Assembly (NCBI RefSeq): GCF_002906575.1
Contig: NZ_CP026309.1
Span: forward strand, 558,001-622,000
Length of the DNA stretch: 64,000 nucleotides
Source of the DNA: Salinigranum rubrum
Lineage (GTDB): Archaea > Halobacteriota > Halobacteria > Halobacteriales > Haloferacaceae
Direction: 5' to 3'
Notes under the pieces: model-generated
Told to the model about the DNA's origin: nothing
Databases searched by the model: none
The model's input: only the letters and a program-made list of their open reading frames with translations
Translations under genes and position numbers: made by a program
Shown: positions 53,303 to 62,163 of the stretch, in pieces
Layout: each line of letters begins with the position of its first letter
How positions within the stretch are numbered: the first letter of the stretch is position 1

Positions 53303-54423
53303 TCACATCCCGACGACGATGGGAATCGGCGTAAAGGAGAGCACGCCGAGGACGAGCGTGACGACGCCGAGGAACCAGCGACCACGGCCCACGGGCGAGC
53401 GGTCGAGGGGCGTCACCCCGCTGACCCGACCGAAGACGAGGGCGATGAACCCCCACAGCACCCAGATGCCCACCGCCTGCCCTCCCTCGAACACGTAGAG
53501 GTAGCCCGCGAGGCCGAACAGGGCCGCGGGAACGAGCTTCTGTACCGCCGAGAGCGCGTCGCCGACGAGCGCGCGGGTGACGTGTGCGCCGTCGAGTTGG
53601 CCGACGGGGAGGAGGTTGAGGAACGTGACGAACGCGCCGACCCACCCGCCGACGACGACGGGGTTGACCATCACTCCCGGCTCCGCGTAGGTCAGGGGCT
53701 GACCGACCGCCCACGCCACGAGCTGAATGAGCGGCGGGTAGCCCAACTGGACCTGCGTCGCGGCGGTCGCGGCGGTCGCGCTCCGCCGACCATCGCGCCG
53801 GTCTGGATGGGTGGGAGCGAGACGCCGACGGCGGTCACGACGACGGTGGCGACGAGGCCCGCGAGCGGCCCGGCGACGCCGATGTCGAACAGCGCCTTCC
53901 GGCTCGGGATGTGGTCGTTCATCCGGATGACGGCGCCGAGCGTCCCCAGGAGGGTCGGAACGGGGATGAAGTACGGCAGGGAGGCCTCGACGTCGTGGTA
54001 CCGGCTCATGACGTAGTGGCCGAGTTCGTGGACTGCGAGCACGCCCAGCACGGAAACGGTGAACGGCCACGCCTCGACCGCCCGCAGCGGCTGCTCGGTG
54101 ATGGGGATGCCGTACCAGCCCGCCCCCGCCAGGAGCGTCGTGACGACGGTGGCGACGAACAGCGCGACGTTCGTCCACGGGACGCCGTCGACGCCGGGCG
54201 AGCGTTCCTCGGCGACGAGGACGTGCTCGCCGAGGCGCCGCTCGACCCGAACGCGGTACCCCCGGGCGCGGAACGCCGGGGCGAGTCGCTGGACGACGGC
54301 CTCCTGCGACGCCAGCGGCTCGCCGTAGTACCGAATCTCGTCGTCGGTGACGTTCACCTCGTAGACGTGGAAGTAGTCGGTGAACACCTCCGGAGCGGGC
54401 GCGTCCGCCGGCAGCGTCTGCAT
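53303..54423 (-). CDS. site-2 protease-type membrane metalloprotease (M50), frameshifted
   Basis: Intramembrane zinc protease. The catalytic HELGHYVMSR lies near residue 130 and the second metal motif, NLLPVGQLDGAHV, in the other half. The frame breaks at about 53782-53786 (minus strand GGCGGAGCG); one missing G there separates GAMVGG from SATAATAATQVQLGYPPL. A single G restores a chain of about 373 residues with several helices. Neither half is functional alone. ATG at 54423. Substrate unknown. Confidence 0.82.
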
Positions 54424-54523
54424 CAGCCGCGCTAGGGACCGAACGGGTATAGGAATTGTCGTGGACGACCCTCGACTCCCTCCGAGTCGAACCCTTTTAC
54501 GCTCGACCCCCTCTCTAGAGGGT

Positions 54524-55245
54524 ATGAAGCGGCTCCTCTCCAGTATCGGCATCGGCGCGGCGACCGTCGATACGATCCTCCCGCAGGCGGCCGTCCGCCC
54601 CGGCGAGCGGGTCGACCTCGACGTCGAACTGCGCGGGGGGACACCACCCAGCGCATCGACGGCCTCTACTTCACGCTCAAGACCGCGGTCGACGGCGACG
54701 AGTGGGTCATCGACCGCTTCGACTTCGACATCGACGGCGTGTTCTCCATCGAACCCGACGAGGAACGGACCGAGCGGGTCACCGTCAGGGTACCGCTGTG
54801 GACGCCCGTTACGAGGGGAGGGCCGCGCGTCTGGCTGGAGACGGGCGTCGACATCGACTGGGCCGTCGACCCGACGGACTCCGACGACGTCACGGTCGAG
54901 CCGGGTTCCTACGTGGCGGCACTGTTCGAGGCGGCGACCGACCTCGGGTTCGACTTCGCCGGCTCGACGGTCGAGGAGACGCCGTGGCTCGACGACCGGC
55001 CGTTCGCGCAGGCGCTCGCGTTCGACCCCGGGGAACGGTTCGAGCGCGACGTCCAGCGCCTCGTCTTCACGACCATCCCGCGCGAGGACGACCTCCGGCT
55101 CTACATCGAGGTCCAGACCCACGACGACGTCGCCGAGGCCGTCGGACAGGACTTCAACGAACAGGAACTCTCCGTCACGGTCGAGTACGCGAACCCCGAG
55201 ATGATCGCTCGCCGCATCACCTCGACCATCGAGGAGTTCACCTAG
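54524..55245 (+). CDS. Spo0M-like protein, frameshifted
   Basis: Reads MKRLLSSIGIGAATVDTILP, typical of the arrestin-like Spo0M family, then VDLDVELRGG. The frame breaks at a G6 run (54635-54640); the next part continues DTTQRIDGLYFTLKTAV in another frame to the stop at 55245. One more G gives a chain of about 240 residues. Spo0M-type proteins have an arrestin fold; archaeal function unknown. A T-rich TATA-like run (54493-54499) lies about 28 bp before the ATG. Confidence 0.8.
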
Positions 55246-55474
55246 TCCCGTCCGCTCCGTCCGTCTCCTCTGCCTCGTCCATTTCGTTCGTCCCGTCCGC
55301 CTCACCCGTCTCCTCGATGACCGACGCCGAGCACTCGGGTCGCTCTCCCGCCACATCGCATAAATATATATTTTCTCGCCCGAGTTCTCATTCGATTCGA
55401 AGGTTTTGGAGCCGAGAAACCATCGAAGACCGAACAGCAACTGCATTGAACGACGAACGCGTATCTCTCAGTGA

Positions 55475-55495
55475 TGTTGTGTTGAACGCACAACA
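55475..55495. promoter_or_regulatory. inverted repeat before the SHOCT gene
   Basis: TGTTGTG (55475-55481) and CACAACA (55489-55495) are perfect 7-bp arms 7 bp apart, 13 bp before the ATG. The location suggests an operator. Confidence 0.4.
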
Positions 55496-55508
55496 CAGGA
55501 AGATACCC

Positions 55509-55871
55509 ATGACCACGACATCATCGGACACTCGACTCGTGACGGTCGTTCTCGCTGCGCTCGCGGCGCTCGTCTTGCTCCCGCTCCTGTTCATGGGTGG
55601 GGGGATGATGGGCTACATGGGCGGCGGACCCATGATGGGCGTCCAGGGGGGCATGTGGGGTGACGCCACGCCCGGCTGGGTGTTCGTCGTCGGCGCGGTG
55701 ATGCAACTGGCGTTCCTCGCCGTCGTCGTCGGCGGGGTGTACCTCGTCTACCGGGCAGTGACCCGTGAGACGGAGGACGACGCGCTCGCCGAGTTACGGC
55801 TGGCGTACGCTCGCGGCGACCTCGACGACGACGAGTACGAACGACGGCGCGAGGTGCTCGAACGCGACTAA
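55509..55871 (+). CDS. SHOCT-domain membrane protein
   Basis: A 120-residue protein: a helix at 10-30, a Met- and Gly-rich stretch (GGGMMGYMGGGPMMG) and a second helix at about 57-80, ending in a SHOCT motif (LAELRLAYARGDLDDDEYERRREVL). SHOCT modules often occur at the end of membrane proteins as oligomer or binding adaptors. The Met-rich stretch might bind copper, relevant to the oxidase nearby; inference only. Confidence 0.75.
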   Translation: MTTTSSDTRLVTVVLAALAALVLLPLLFMGGGMMGYMGGGPMMGVQGGMWGDATPGWVFVVGAVMQLAFLAVVVGGVYLVYRAVTRETEDDALAELRLAYARGDLDDDEYERRREVLERD

Positions 55872-55989
55872 CCGACCTGTCTCCGTCCGGTTCCCTCCGC
55901 GCCCGAACGCGCACGGATCGTGACCACTGTGTGCACGCCCCGTGAATGATGTCACCATTTATCATGAATGAGTGAGAACAGGGGTGAGT

Positions 55990-56508
55990 ATGAGCAGTGA
56001 GACCTCCGAGGCCGACGCAGTCGCGCTCGAACAACCGGGTATCGCCGAACTGGGGCTTCCCATCTCGGCGAAGGTCGTTCTGATGTCCATGGCCGGCGGC
56101 TTGCTCGGCACCGTGTTGATGCTGCCCGTGTTGGTCGGGATTCCGCAGGCGCTGGGGCTGTTCCGTACCGAGCCAATCACCCAGTTCGCCGGCTTCGCGG
56201 CGTTCTTCGGCATCGAACCGACGGCCGCGCTCGGCATGGTCGTCTTCGGCCTCGGCGGGACGTTCGTCCTCCCCCTCATCTTCCTCGTCGTCGGGTCGTT
56301 CCTCCCGCCGCGCGAACCGCGATACCTCCGCGGGATGACGTTCGCGACGTTCTTCTGGACCGGGTTCGCCCCGGCCTTTTGGCCCGGCACCGGTGCGCTG
56401 GCCGTCGCCGTCTTCCTCGTCGTCTCGCTCCTCGCCCACTGGGTGTACGGCGCGACCCTCGGATACGTCCTCCACCGGACGACCGGCATTCCCCAGCACG
56501 ACGTCTAG
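55990..56508 (+). CDS. DUF6789-like four-helix membrane protein
   Basis: A 172-residue membrane protein with about four hydrophobic segments (ISAKVVLMSMAGGLLG, AALGMVVFGLGG, LPLIFLVVGSFLP, AVAVFLVVSLLAHWVYG). It lies 109 bp before coxB on the same strand and is, from memory, of the DUF6789 group that is often seen beside haloarchaeal cytochrome oxidases. ATG 55990. Role unknown. Confidence 0.68.
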   Translation: MSSETSEADAVALEQPGIAELGLPISAKVVLMSMAGGLLGTVLMLPVLVGIPQALGLFRTEPITQFAGFAAFFGIEPTAALGMVVFGLGGTFVLPLIFLVVGSFLPPREPRYLRGMTFATFFWTGFAPAFWPGTGALAVAVFLVVSLLAHWVYGATLGYVLHRTTGIPQHDV

Positions 56509-56616
56509 CGCGCTTCTCCGCCAGCCTCGTGGCTCGCTTTTGCTCCAGCGCCACCTCCCGTCCCGAAACCGCTAAGTATCGCCCTAATTATTATTGTTGA
56601 AGGTTGTGTGTTACCA

Positions 56617-57333
56617 ATGTCCATGCTCGTATCACGCGGTTTGTCTGGACTCCTCGCACAGTCGGGACTCATCCCGAGGGGGACGCGGGTCTTCGTCTTC
56701 CAGCGCATCTTCGTCGTGTTCCTCGTCCTCGGCACGCTCGTCGGGGTGGTGGTCATCGGCTACATGCTGTACAACGCGTACAAGTACCGCGACACGGGCC
56801 AGGAGTTCGACGACGCGGACCGGATGGTGCTGGGCGAACTCCCATCCGGCGGGGGGAAAGGCAAGAAGCTGTTCACCTCGTTCGCGCTGAGCGCCGTCGT
56901 CGTCATCTCGCTCGTCGCGTGGACGTACGGGACGCTCCTGTACGTCGAGGAGGGACCCTCACAGGCCGAGTCGCTGGAGGTCGAGGTGGAAGGCTACCAG
57001 TTCGGCTGGCGTTTCATCTACCCGAACGGTCACGTCGAGGACTCGACCGCTGGCGGCGCGTTGCGCGTGCCCGAGGACCAGGCGGTCCGGTTACGCGTGA
57101 CGTCGACCGACGTCTTCCACAACTTCGGCATCCCCGCGATGAAGGTGAAGACCGACGCCATCCCGGGGCAGACCTCCGAGACCTGGTTCGAGGCGAGCGA
57201 AACCGGGCGGTACACGGCGAACTGTTACGAACTCTGTGGGGCCGGCCACTCCTACATGACGGCCCCGGTCATCGTGATGGAACCGGACGAGTACCGCGCG
57301 TGGTACAATAATCTCAACGAGAGCGCATCATGA
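56617..57333 (+). CDS. coxB: cytochrome c oxidase subunit II (CuA)
   Basis: A 238-residue subunit with an N-terminal signal-like hydrophobic segment, two membrane helices (about 30-52 and 78-100) and a CuA cupredoxin domain. The CuA ligands are readable: His in [10 protein letters not shown] and C-x3-C-x3-H-x2-M in [12 protein letters not shown]. It hands electrons to subunit I from a halocyanin or cytochrome. ATG 56617 fits a TATA-like ATTATTATT (56586-56594). Overlaps the next gene by 4 bp. Confidence 0.92.
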   Translation: MSMLVSRGLSGLLAQSGLIPRGTRVFVFQRIFVVFLVLGTLVGVVVIGYMLYNAYKYRDTGQEFDDADRMVLGELPSGGGKGKKLFTSFALSAVVVISLVAWTYGTLLYVEEGPSQAESLEVEVEGYQFGWRFIYPNGHVEDSTAGGALRVPEDQAVRLRVTSTDVFHNFGIPAMKVKTDAIPGQTSETWFEASETGRYTANCYELCGAGHSYMTAPVIVMEPDEYRAWYNNLNESAS

Positions 57334-59978
57334 GCGACGACGAACCTACGACACACGAGACGGGTACCGACCGTAACACGAACGCCGAGAGTACGAGCAC
57401 GAACACGGACGCGCACGCGACGGACGGTGGACAGCCCGACGGCGGCACCGTGAGCGGCGAACTCGCGGTGCCCGGCAGCGAGTCGGGCCACGACGACGAC
57501 CACGGACACGAGTTCCCCGGCACGAACTCGATCAAGCGGTGGCTCATCACGACCAACCACAAGGACATCGGCATCCTCTACGTGGTGACGTCGCTGTTCT
57601 TCCTCGTCCTCGGCGGGGTGCTCGCGTGGCTGATGCGCATCCAACTGTGGGCGCCCAGAGCGGCCGGTGAGGCCGTCATCAGCGCGGGCGCGTACAACCA
57701 GGCCGTCTCCGCACACGGCCTGCTGATGGTCTTCTGGTTCCTCTCGCCGTTCGCGTTCGGCTTCGCGAACTACATCGTCCCGCTACAGATCGGCGCGAAG
57801 GACCTCGCGTTCCCCCGACTGAACGCCCTCAGCTACTGGCTCTACCTCGCCTCGGGACTCCTGTTCATGGTCTCGTTCTTCCAGGGCGGGACGTTCGCGG
57901 GCGGCTGGACGATGTACGCCCCGCTGAACGTTCCAACGTTCACCCCCGACGTGGGCGCGTCTACCGCCGTCTTGGCGCTCACGCTCTTCGTCGCGAGCGT
58001 CACCGTGTCGTCGGTGAACTTCCTGACGACCATGCACCGAATGCGCGCGAAGGGGTTGACGCTCCGGAACCTCCCGCTGTTTACGTGGTCCATCCTCCTG
58101 ACGGTGTGGATGATGCTGTTCGCGTTCGCGGCGCTGCTCGCGGCGCTCATCATCCTCTCCTCGGACAGACTGCTGGGAACGACGTACTTCGCGATGGAGT
58201 CGCCGGCGGGGTCGGTCCTCTGGACGCACTTGTTCTGGTTCTTCGGCCACCCCGAGGTGTACATCGTCTTCTTCCCGGCGCTGGGCGTGATGGCCGAGTG
58301 CTTCCAGACGTTCACGGGCAGACGGATCGTCGGCCGCAAGTGGTTCATCGCCGCGATGGTGCTCGTGGCGCTGCAGTCGTTCGTCGTCTGGATGCACCAC
58401 ATGTTCCTGACGACGATCAACCTCCAGATCAAGACGCTCTTCATGATCACCACCATCGGCATCTCGCTCCCGTTCGACCTGATGGTGTTCGCGCTCATCT
58501 ACACCATGCTCAAGGGGCGGATTCGCTTCACCACCCCGTTCCTCTTCTCGTTCGGTGCCCTGCTCCTCTTTATCATCGGCGGCATCACCGGCGTCTTCCT
58601 CGGCGCCGTCGTGCTCGACTACGAGTTCAGGGGCACGTACTGGGTGGTCGCACACTTCCACTACGTGATGGTCGGCGGCATCACCGCGCTGGTGGGCGGG
58701 CTCTACTACTGGTTCCCGAAGATGACCGGCCGGATGTACGACGAGTTCCTGGGCAAACTCCACTTCGGCATCTACTTCGTCGGCTTCAACCTCCTGTACT
58801 TCCCGCTGTTCGTCGCGTGGGAGACTCCCCGGAGGGTGTTCGACTACGCGCCCGGACTCGAACCGTGGCACAAGATCGCGACGATCGGTGCGTTCGTCAT
58901 CGGGGCGTCCTTCCTCATCATGTTCTACAACCTGATCAAGAGCACCTTCTCGGGCGAACCGGCCGGCGCCAACCCCTGGGAGTACGCCACGACCGCCGAG
59001 TGGGCCGTCGACTCGCCGCCCGAACTCGAAAACTTCCCCGGTACCCCCACGTACGAGAACGGGAAACTGGAGTTCCTGAAGCCCTCGTCTTCGTCGGGCA
59101 CCAGCGCACACGCCGACGGCGGCACACAGACCGACGGCGGCGTGGCGACGGGTGCCGGAGCGCTCGTCCCCGTCCGCGAGGTCGACGTCGTCGAGGACGA
59201 CTTCCACGCGGACCACGCGAGCATCTGGCCCCTCGCGCTCAGCGCGGGGATGTTCCTCCTCTTCCTCGGGCTCTCGGGCGTCCAGGAGGCCTCGTTCGGC
59301 GAGGGGATGATGGCGAACGTCTACATGGCCGCGGCGGCCGTCGGCGGTGCCGTCACCGTCGGCTCGCTGCTCTCGTGGGGGCTCGAACCGTTCACGGCGT
59401 TCCCCGGCGGCGAGGGGGAGGCGTGGCCCTTCGCCGGCATCGAGAACGGCAAGGTCGGGATGTGGATCTTCCTCGCCAGCGACGTCGTCCTCTTCGGCGG
59501 CTTCATCGGCGCGTACGTCTTCACGCGCGTCGCGTTCGGCTGGACCGCCTGGGAGCCCGTCCCCAACAACCCGATTCCCGGGCTGATGAACACCTACCTC
59601 CTCTTGACGAGCAGTTTCACGGTCGTCCTCGCGTTGGTCGCGGCCGAGAAGAAACACAAGTGGGGCGTCATCGTGACCCTCGCGACGACGTTCTTACTCG
59701 GGGTGGGCTTCCTCGGCAACAAGGCCATCGAGTGGAACCACCTGTTCCACGAGGGAATGTGGCTGTCGACCAACGTGCGGACGTCGACGTTCTTCCTCAC
59801 CACGGGGCTGCACGCGGCGCACGTCATCGTCGGCCTGTTCATCACCCTCTTCCTCATCGCGCGCGCCTGGCGGGGCGCGTACCTGGAGGACAACCGGTCG
59901 CTGGAGTACTTCGGCCTCTACTGGCACTTCGTCGACATCGTCTGGCTGTTCTTATTCCCGCTCTTTTACATCCTGTGA
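57330..59978 (+). CDS. coxA: cytochrome c oxidase subunits I and III fused (CoxAC)
   Basis: An 882-residue fusion. Residues 1-70 are acidic and His/Asp-rich; 80-560 form the 12-helix subunit I with heme and CuB histidines in [23 protein letters not shown] (with the proton-path Glu and crosslinked Tyr), MHHMF and VAHFHYVM; a linker of about 100 residues follows; 665-882 is subunit III. It reduces oxygen to water and pumps protons. CoxI-CoxIII fusions occur in other haloarchaea. No separate subunit III gene is seen. Confidence 0.94.
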   Translation: MSDDEPTTHETGTDRNTNAESTSTNTDAHATDGGQPDGGTVSGELAVPGSESGHDDDHGHEFPGTNSIKRWLITTNHKDIGILYVVTSLFFLVLGGVLAWLMRIQLWAPRAAGEAVISAGAYNQAVSAHGLLMVFWFLSPFAFGFANYIVPLQIGAKDLAFPRLNALSYWLYLASGLLFMVSFFQGGTFAGGWTMYAPLNVPTFTPDVGASTAVLALTLFVASVTVSSVNFLTTMHRMRAKGLTLRNLPLFTWSILLTVWMMLFAFAALLAALIILSSDRLLGTTYFAMESPAGSVLWTHLFWFFGHPEVYIVFFPALGVMAECFQTFTGRRIVGRKWFIAAMVLVALQSFVVWMHHMFLTTINLQIKTLFMITTIGISLPFDLMVFALIYTMLKGRIRFTTPFLFSFGALLLFIIGGITGVFLGAVVLDYEFRGTYWVVAHFHYVMVGGITALVGGLYYWFPKMTGRMYDEFLGKLHFGIYFVGFNLLYFPLFVAWETPRRVFDYAPGLEPWHKIATIGAFVIGASFLIMFYNLIKSTFSGEPAGANPWEYATTAEWAVDSPPELENFPGTPTYENGKLEFLKPSSSSGTSAHADGGTQTDGGVATGAGALVPVREVDVVEDDFHADHASIWPLALSAGMFLLFLGLSGVQEASFGEGMMANVYMAAAAVGGAVTVGSLLSWGLEPFTAFPGGEGEAWPFAGIENGKVGMWIFLASDVVLFGGFIGAYVFTRVAFGWTAWEPVPNNPIPGLMNTYLLLTSSFTVVLALVAAEKKHKWGVIVTLATTFLLGVGFLGNKAIEWNHLFHEGMWLSTNVRTSTFFLTTGLHAAHVIVGLFITLFLIARAWRGAYLEDNRSLEYFGLYWHFVDIVWLFLFPLFYIL

Positions 59979-59990
59979 GGTGACAAAGAC

Positions 59991-60251
59991 ATGACATCAA
60001 CCAAACTGTACACGATAATCTTCGCGTTCCTGTTCGTCTCGGCGACGGTGCAGGTGCTGGTCGAGTTCGCCGGCCTCTCGTACTGGCTCGCGTTCGGCCT
60101 CATCATGGTGCTGTCGGCCGTGAAAGCGGTCATCGTCGCGGCGTACTTCCAGCACCTCCGGTGGGAGCCGCGCTCGCTGACGTACCTCGTCGGCATCGGC
60201 CTCGCGGCGGCGCTGGCGCTCACGCTCGCGGCGTCGTACTCCATCCTCTGA
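59991..60251 (+). CDS. coxD: cytochrome oxidase subunit IV
   Basis: An 86-residue three-helix protein matching prokaryotic COX4/CyoD (YTIIFAFLFVSATVQVLVE, AVKAVIVAAYFQHL, LVGIGLAAALAL). It follows the fusion by 12 bp, completing the oxidase operon. Helps assembly in the family. Confidence 0.82.
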   Translation: MTSTKLYTIIFAFLFVSATVQVLVEFAGLSYWLAFGLIMVLSAVKAVIVAAYFQHLRWEPRSLTYLVGIGLAAALALTLAASYSIL

Positions 60252-60270
60252 CCGCGTCGCTCGGCCGTCG

Positions 60271-60277
60271 TTTTTTT
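60271..60277 (+). terminator. poly-T terminator of the cox operon
   Basis: A T7 run then CTCTTTT begins 20 bp after the subunit IV stop, right after a GC-rich stretch. This is a typical archaeal terminator. Confidence 0.6.
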
Positions 60278-60333
60278 CTCTTTTCCCTCGTCGAGCCTCC
60301 CGGTCAGCGTCCGGAATCGCTGGCGCGTGTACG

Positions 60334-60495
60334 TCACCGGTCTCTTCCCCGGAGCGTCACCGCAACTCCGACGAGGACCATAAGAACCGATGTGAGAACC
60401 GCTCCCGGGAGCTCCTGAATCGCTGCGACTGCTCCCCCGATACACCCGATTCCGATGAGGACGACGCCCGAGGACTCCAACTGGTTCATGTTCAT
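60334..60495 (-). CDS. 53-residue two-helix membrane protein
   Basis: Starting at an ATG at 60495, the chain reads MNMNQLESSGVVLIGIGCIG and then AVLTSVLMVLVGVAVTLRG: two hydrophobic helices joined by a short loop. Sits between the cox operon and ccdA on the opposite strand. Function unknown; composition supports coding. Confidence 0.5.
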   Translation of the reverse strand: MNMNQLESSGVVLIGIGCIGGAVAAIQELPGAVLTSVLMVLVGVAVTLRGRDR

Positions 60496-60559
60496 CTGAC
60501 CCCGCCGGGAACGTACAAAACCTCCCCCCGTCCATTGCACGCGGCCCCTGACGGGACAG

Positions 60560-61228
60560 TCACAGCGGCCCGACGCCGAAGACGACCACGAGGTAGTAGA
60601 CGGCGACGGCGAGCATCACGGCCCCCGTCACCCGGTTGACGAGCGACCGATGACCCGTGAGCGCGCTCAGGACCCGCGACTGCCACCGGTCGGAGACGGT
60701 CGCTAGCGCGACCAGCGGGGCGGCGATTCCGCACCCGAACGCGAGAAAGTGCAGGAGGCTCCCTACGGGGTCGGTAAAGAGGAACGCGCGAACGAAGAAG
60801 ACTGCGATGAACCCGGGGTTACAGGGGACGACGATGGCGCCGAAGAAGAAGCCGTAGCCGAACGCCGACGCCACGGGGTGGGCCGTCTGCGGTGGTTCGA
60901 CCGCGGGGAAGCGGTGGGCGAACTCGACGTCGGCGAGCAACAGCAGGCTCCCGACGGCCAGGAGTCCGAACGCGACGGGCGAGACGACGCCGACGACCCG
61001 CGTCAGCGACGATTCGAGGAGCGTCGTGAACACGAGCCCCAGCGCCAGCATGAACGAGAGGACGCCCGCGGCGACGAGCACGCCGAGGCGGGAGATGGAT
61101 AGCCGTGTCTCCCGCTGGTTCGAGAGGTACGCGAGGAAGCTCGGGTACAGCGGGAGGACGCAGACGGCCGTCAGCGGCGTGGCGAGCCCGAGCGCGAACG
61201 AACTCCCTAGCTGTGCGGCCGTCGCCAT
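60560..61228 (-). CDS. ccdA: CcdA-type thiol-disulfide transporter
   Basis: A 222-residue membrane protein of the DsbD/CcdA family with six helices. The paired redox cysteines are in LTAVCVLPLYP (helix 1) and IVVPCNPGF (helix 4). It moves reducing equivalents across the membrane to a periplasm-side thioredoxin-like partner, which is plainly the TlpA-like gene 1 bp upstream in the same operon. Such pairs support heme or copper-site maturation. Confidence 0.9.
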   Translation of the reverse strand: MATAAQLGSSFALGLATPLTAVCVLPLYPSFLAYLSNQRETRLSISRLGVLVAAGVLSFMLALGLVFTTLLESSLTRVVGVVSPVAFGLLAVGSLLLLADVEFAHRFPAVEPPQTAHPVASAFGYGFFFGAIVVPCNPGFIAVFFVRAFLFTDPVGSLLHFLAFGCGIAAPLVALATVSDRWQSRVLSALTGHRSLVNRVTGAVMLAVAVYYLVVVFGVGPL

Positions 61229-61229
61229 T

Positions 61230-61841
61230 CTAACACCGGTCGAACGCCGCCGCGAGGTCGTCGGCCGACTTCACGCCCCGGCCCTCCACCAGCGAGGGGC
61301 CGCCGCCGGGACAGACGGTGACGACGGGTGCCGCCGGCGCGTTGGTGACGACGGTGCCGAACTCCTCGACGAGCGCGCGCGTCATCGACGACGGCGCGAC
61401 GGCGTAGTGCCAGTCGAACCCGTTCTCGCTCGCGTGCGTCCTGACCTGCTCGGCGTCCTCGTTCGGGTCGACGTTGAGGCTGACGGCCACGAGGTCGTCC
61501 GTCCGGTCGACGAGCACGGCCACCTCCTCCTGTTGACTGGTACAGACGGGACACCAGACGGCGAAGAACTCGACGAGAACCGGTCGGCCGGCGAACCCCT
61601 CGATGGAGAACGTCTCGCCGGTGGTGACGTCCGTCAGTTCGACCGCGCGCCAGTCGGGGAGGGTGTCTGGCGTACCCGTCGTGGTCGCCGTCACGTCGGC
61701 TGCCATCGGAGTGGTGTCACTCGAAGCGCCACCGCCGCCGTCGGCCCCCGACGTACAGCCGGCGAGGGCGGCGAGGACTGCCCCGCTCCCTCTGAGCACG
61801 GCTCGTCTCGAACGCCCCGTCGTCGCGGGTGTCGTCGGCAT
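61230..61841 (-). CDS. TlpA-like thioredoxin-fold lipoprotein
   Basis: A 203-residue protein. A twin-arginine start (SRRAVLRG) with lipobox LAALAGC at about residue 29 predicts Tat export and lipid anchoring. The thioredoxin fold has active site WCPVC (FFAVWCPVCTSQQEE) and the cis-Pro near AAPVVTV. It is coexpressed with CcdA and should be its electron acceptor, possibly reducing the CuA site of CoxII. ATG at 61841. Confidence 0.9.
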   Translation of the reverse strand: MPTTPATTGRSRRAVLRGSGAVLAALAGCTSGADGGGGASSDTTPMAADVTATTTGTPDTLPDWRAVELTDVTTGETFSIEGFAGRPVLVEFFAVWCPVCTSQQEEVAVLVDRTDDLVAVSLNVDPNEDAEQVRTHASENGFDWHYAVAPSSMTRALVEEFGTVVTNAPAAPVVTVCPGGGPSLVEGRGVKSADDLAAAFDRC

Positions 61842-62163
61842 GACCTACCGCACGCGCACGGGCCGAATAGCCGTTTTTCAAACTCTCTTCCAAATCTCAC
61901 ACCATTCTTCGGCGGCGTCTCCGCTCTCGCCGACGTGTCGTGCATCGTCTAGTCGTGGCTGGACCGCCGGCGACCGTCGCTGGTCGACTCGCCCTCCGCC
62001 CCCGGCGCCGACCACCGGTCGTGGCGGTACTGACACACCTCACGAAAGGACTGCGCGAACCCAACGGGCCGTGCGGGACCGGACGATTCGGGCGTTCTCC
62101 CGCGTGTGTTCGAGACGCCAACTCGGTGCTCTCTCCTCTCGGTTCTCGTCTATCGTTATCGAC
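61842..62163. other. intergenic region between TlpA-like gene and Htr transducer
   Basis: 322 bp. An AT-rich run at about 61870-61900 is the likely promoter of the TlpA-like gene. The rest, GC-rich, is 3' of the transducer gene. No gene seen. Confidence 0.4.

Noticed and set aside
57783-59657. 624-codon open frame antisense to the CoxI/III gene
   Set aside because: Lacks any recognised domain; high GC and the codon bias of the real gene keep the opposite strand open.
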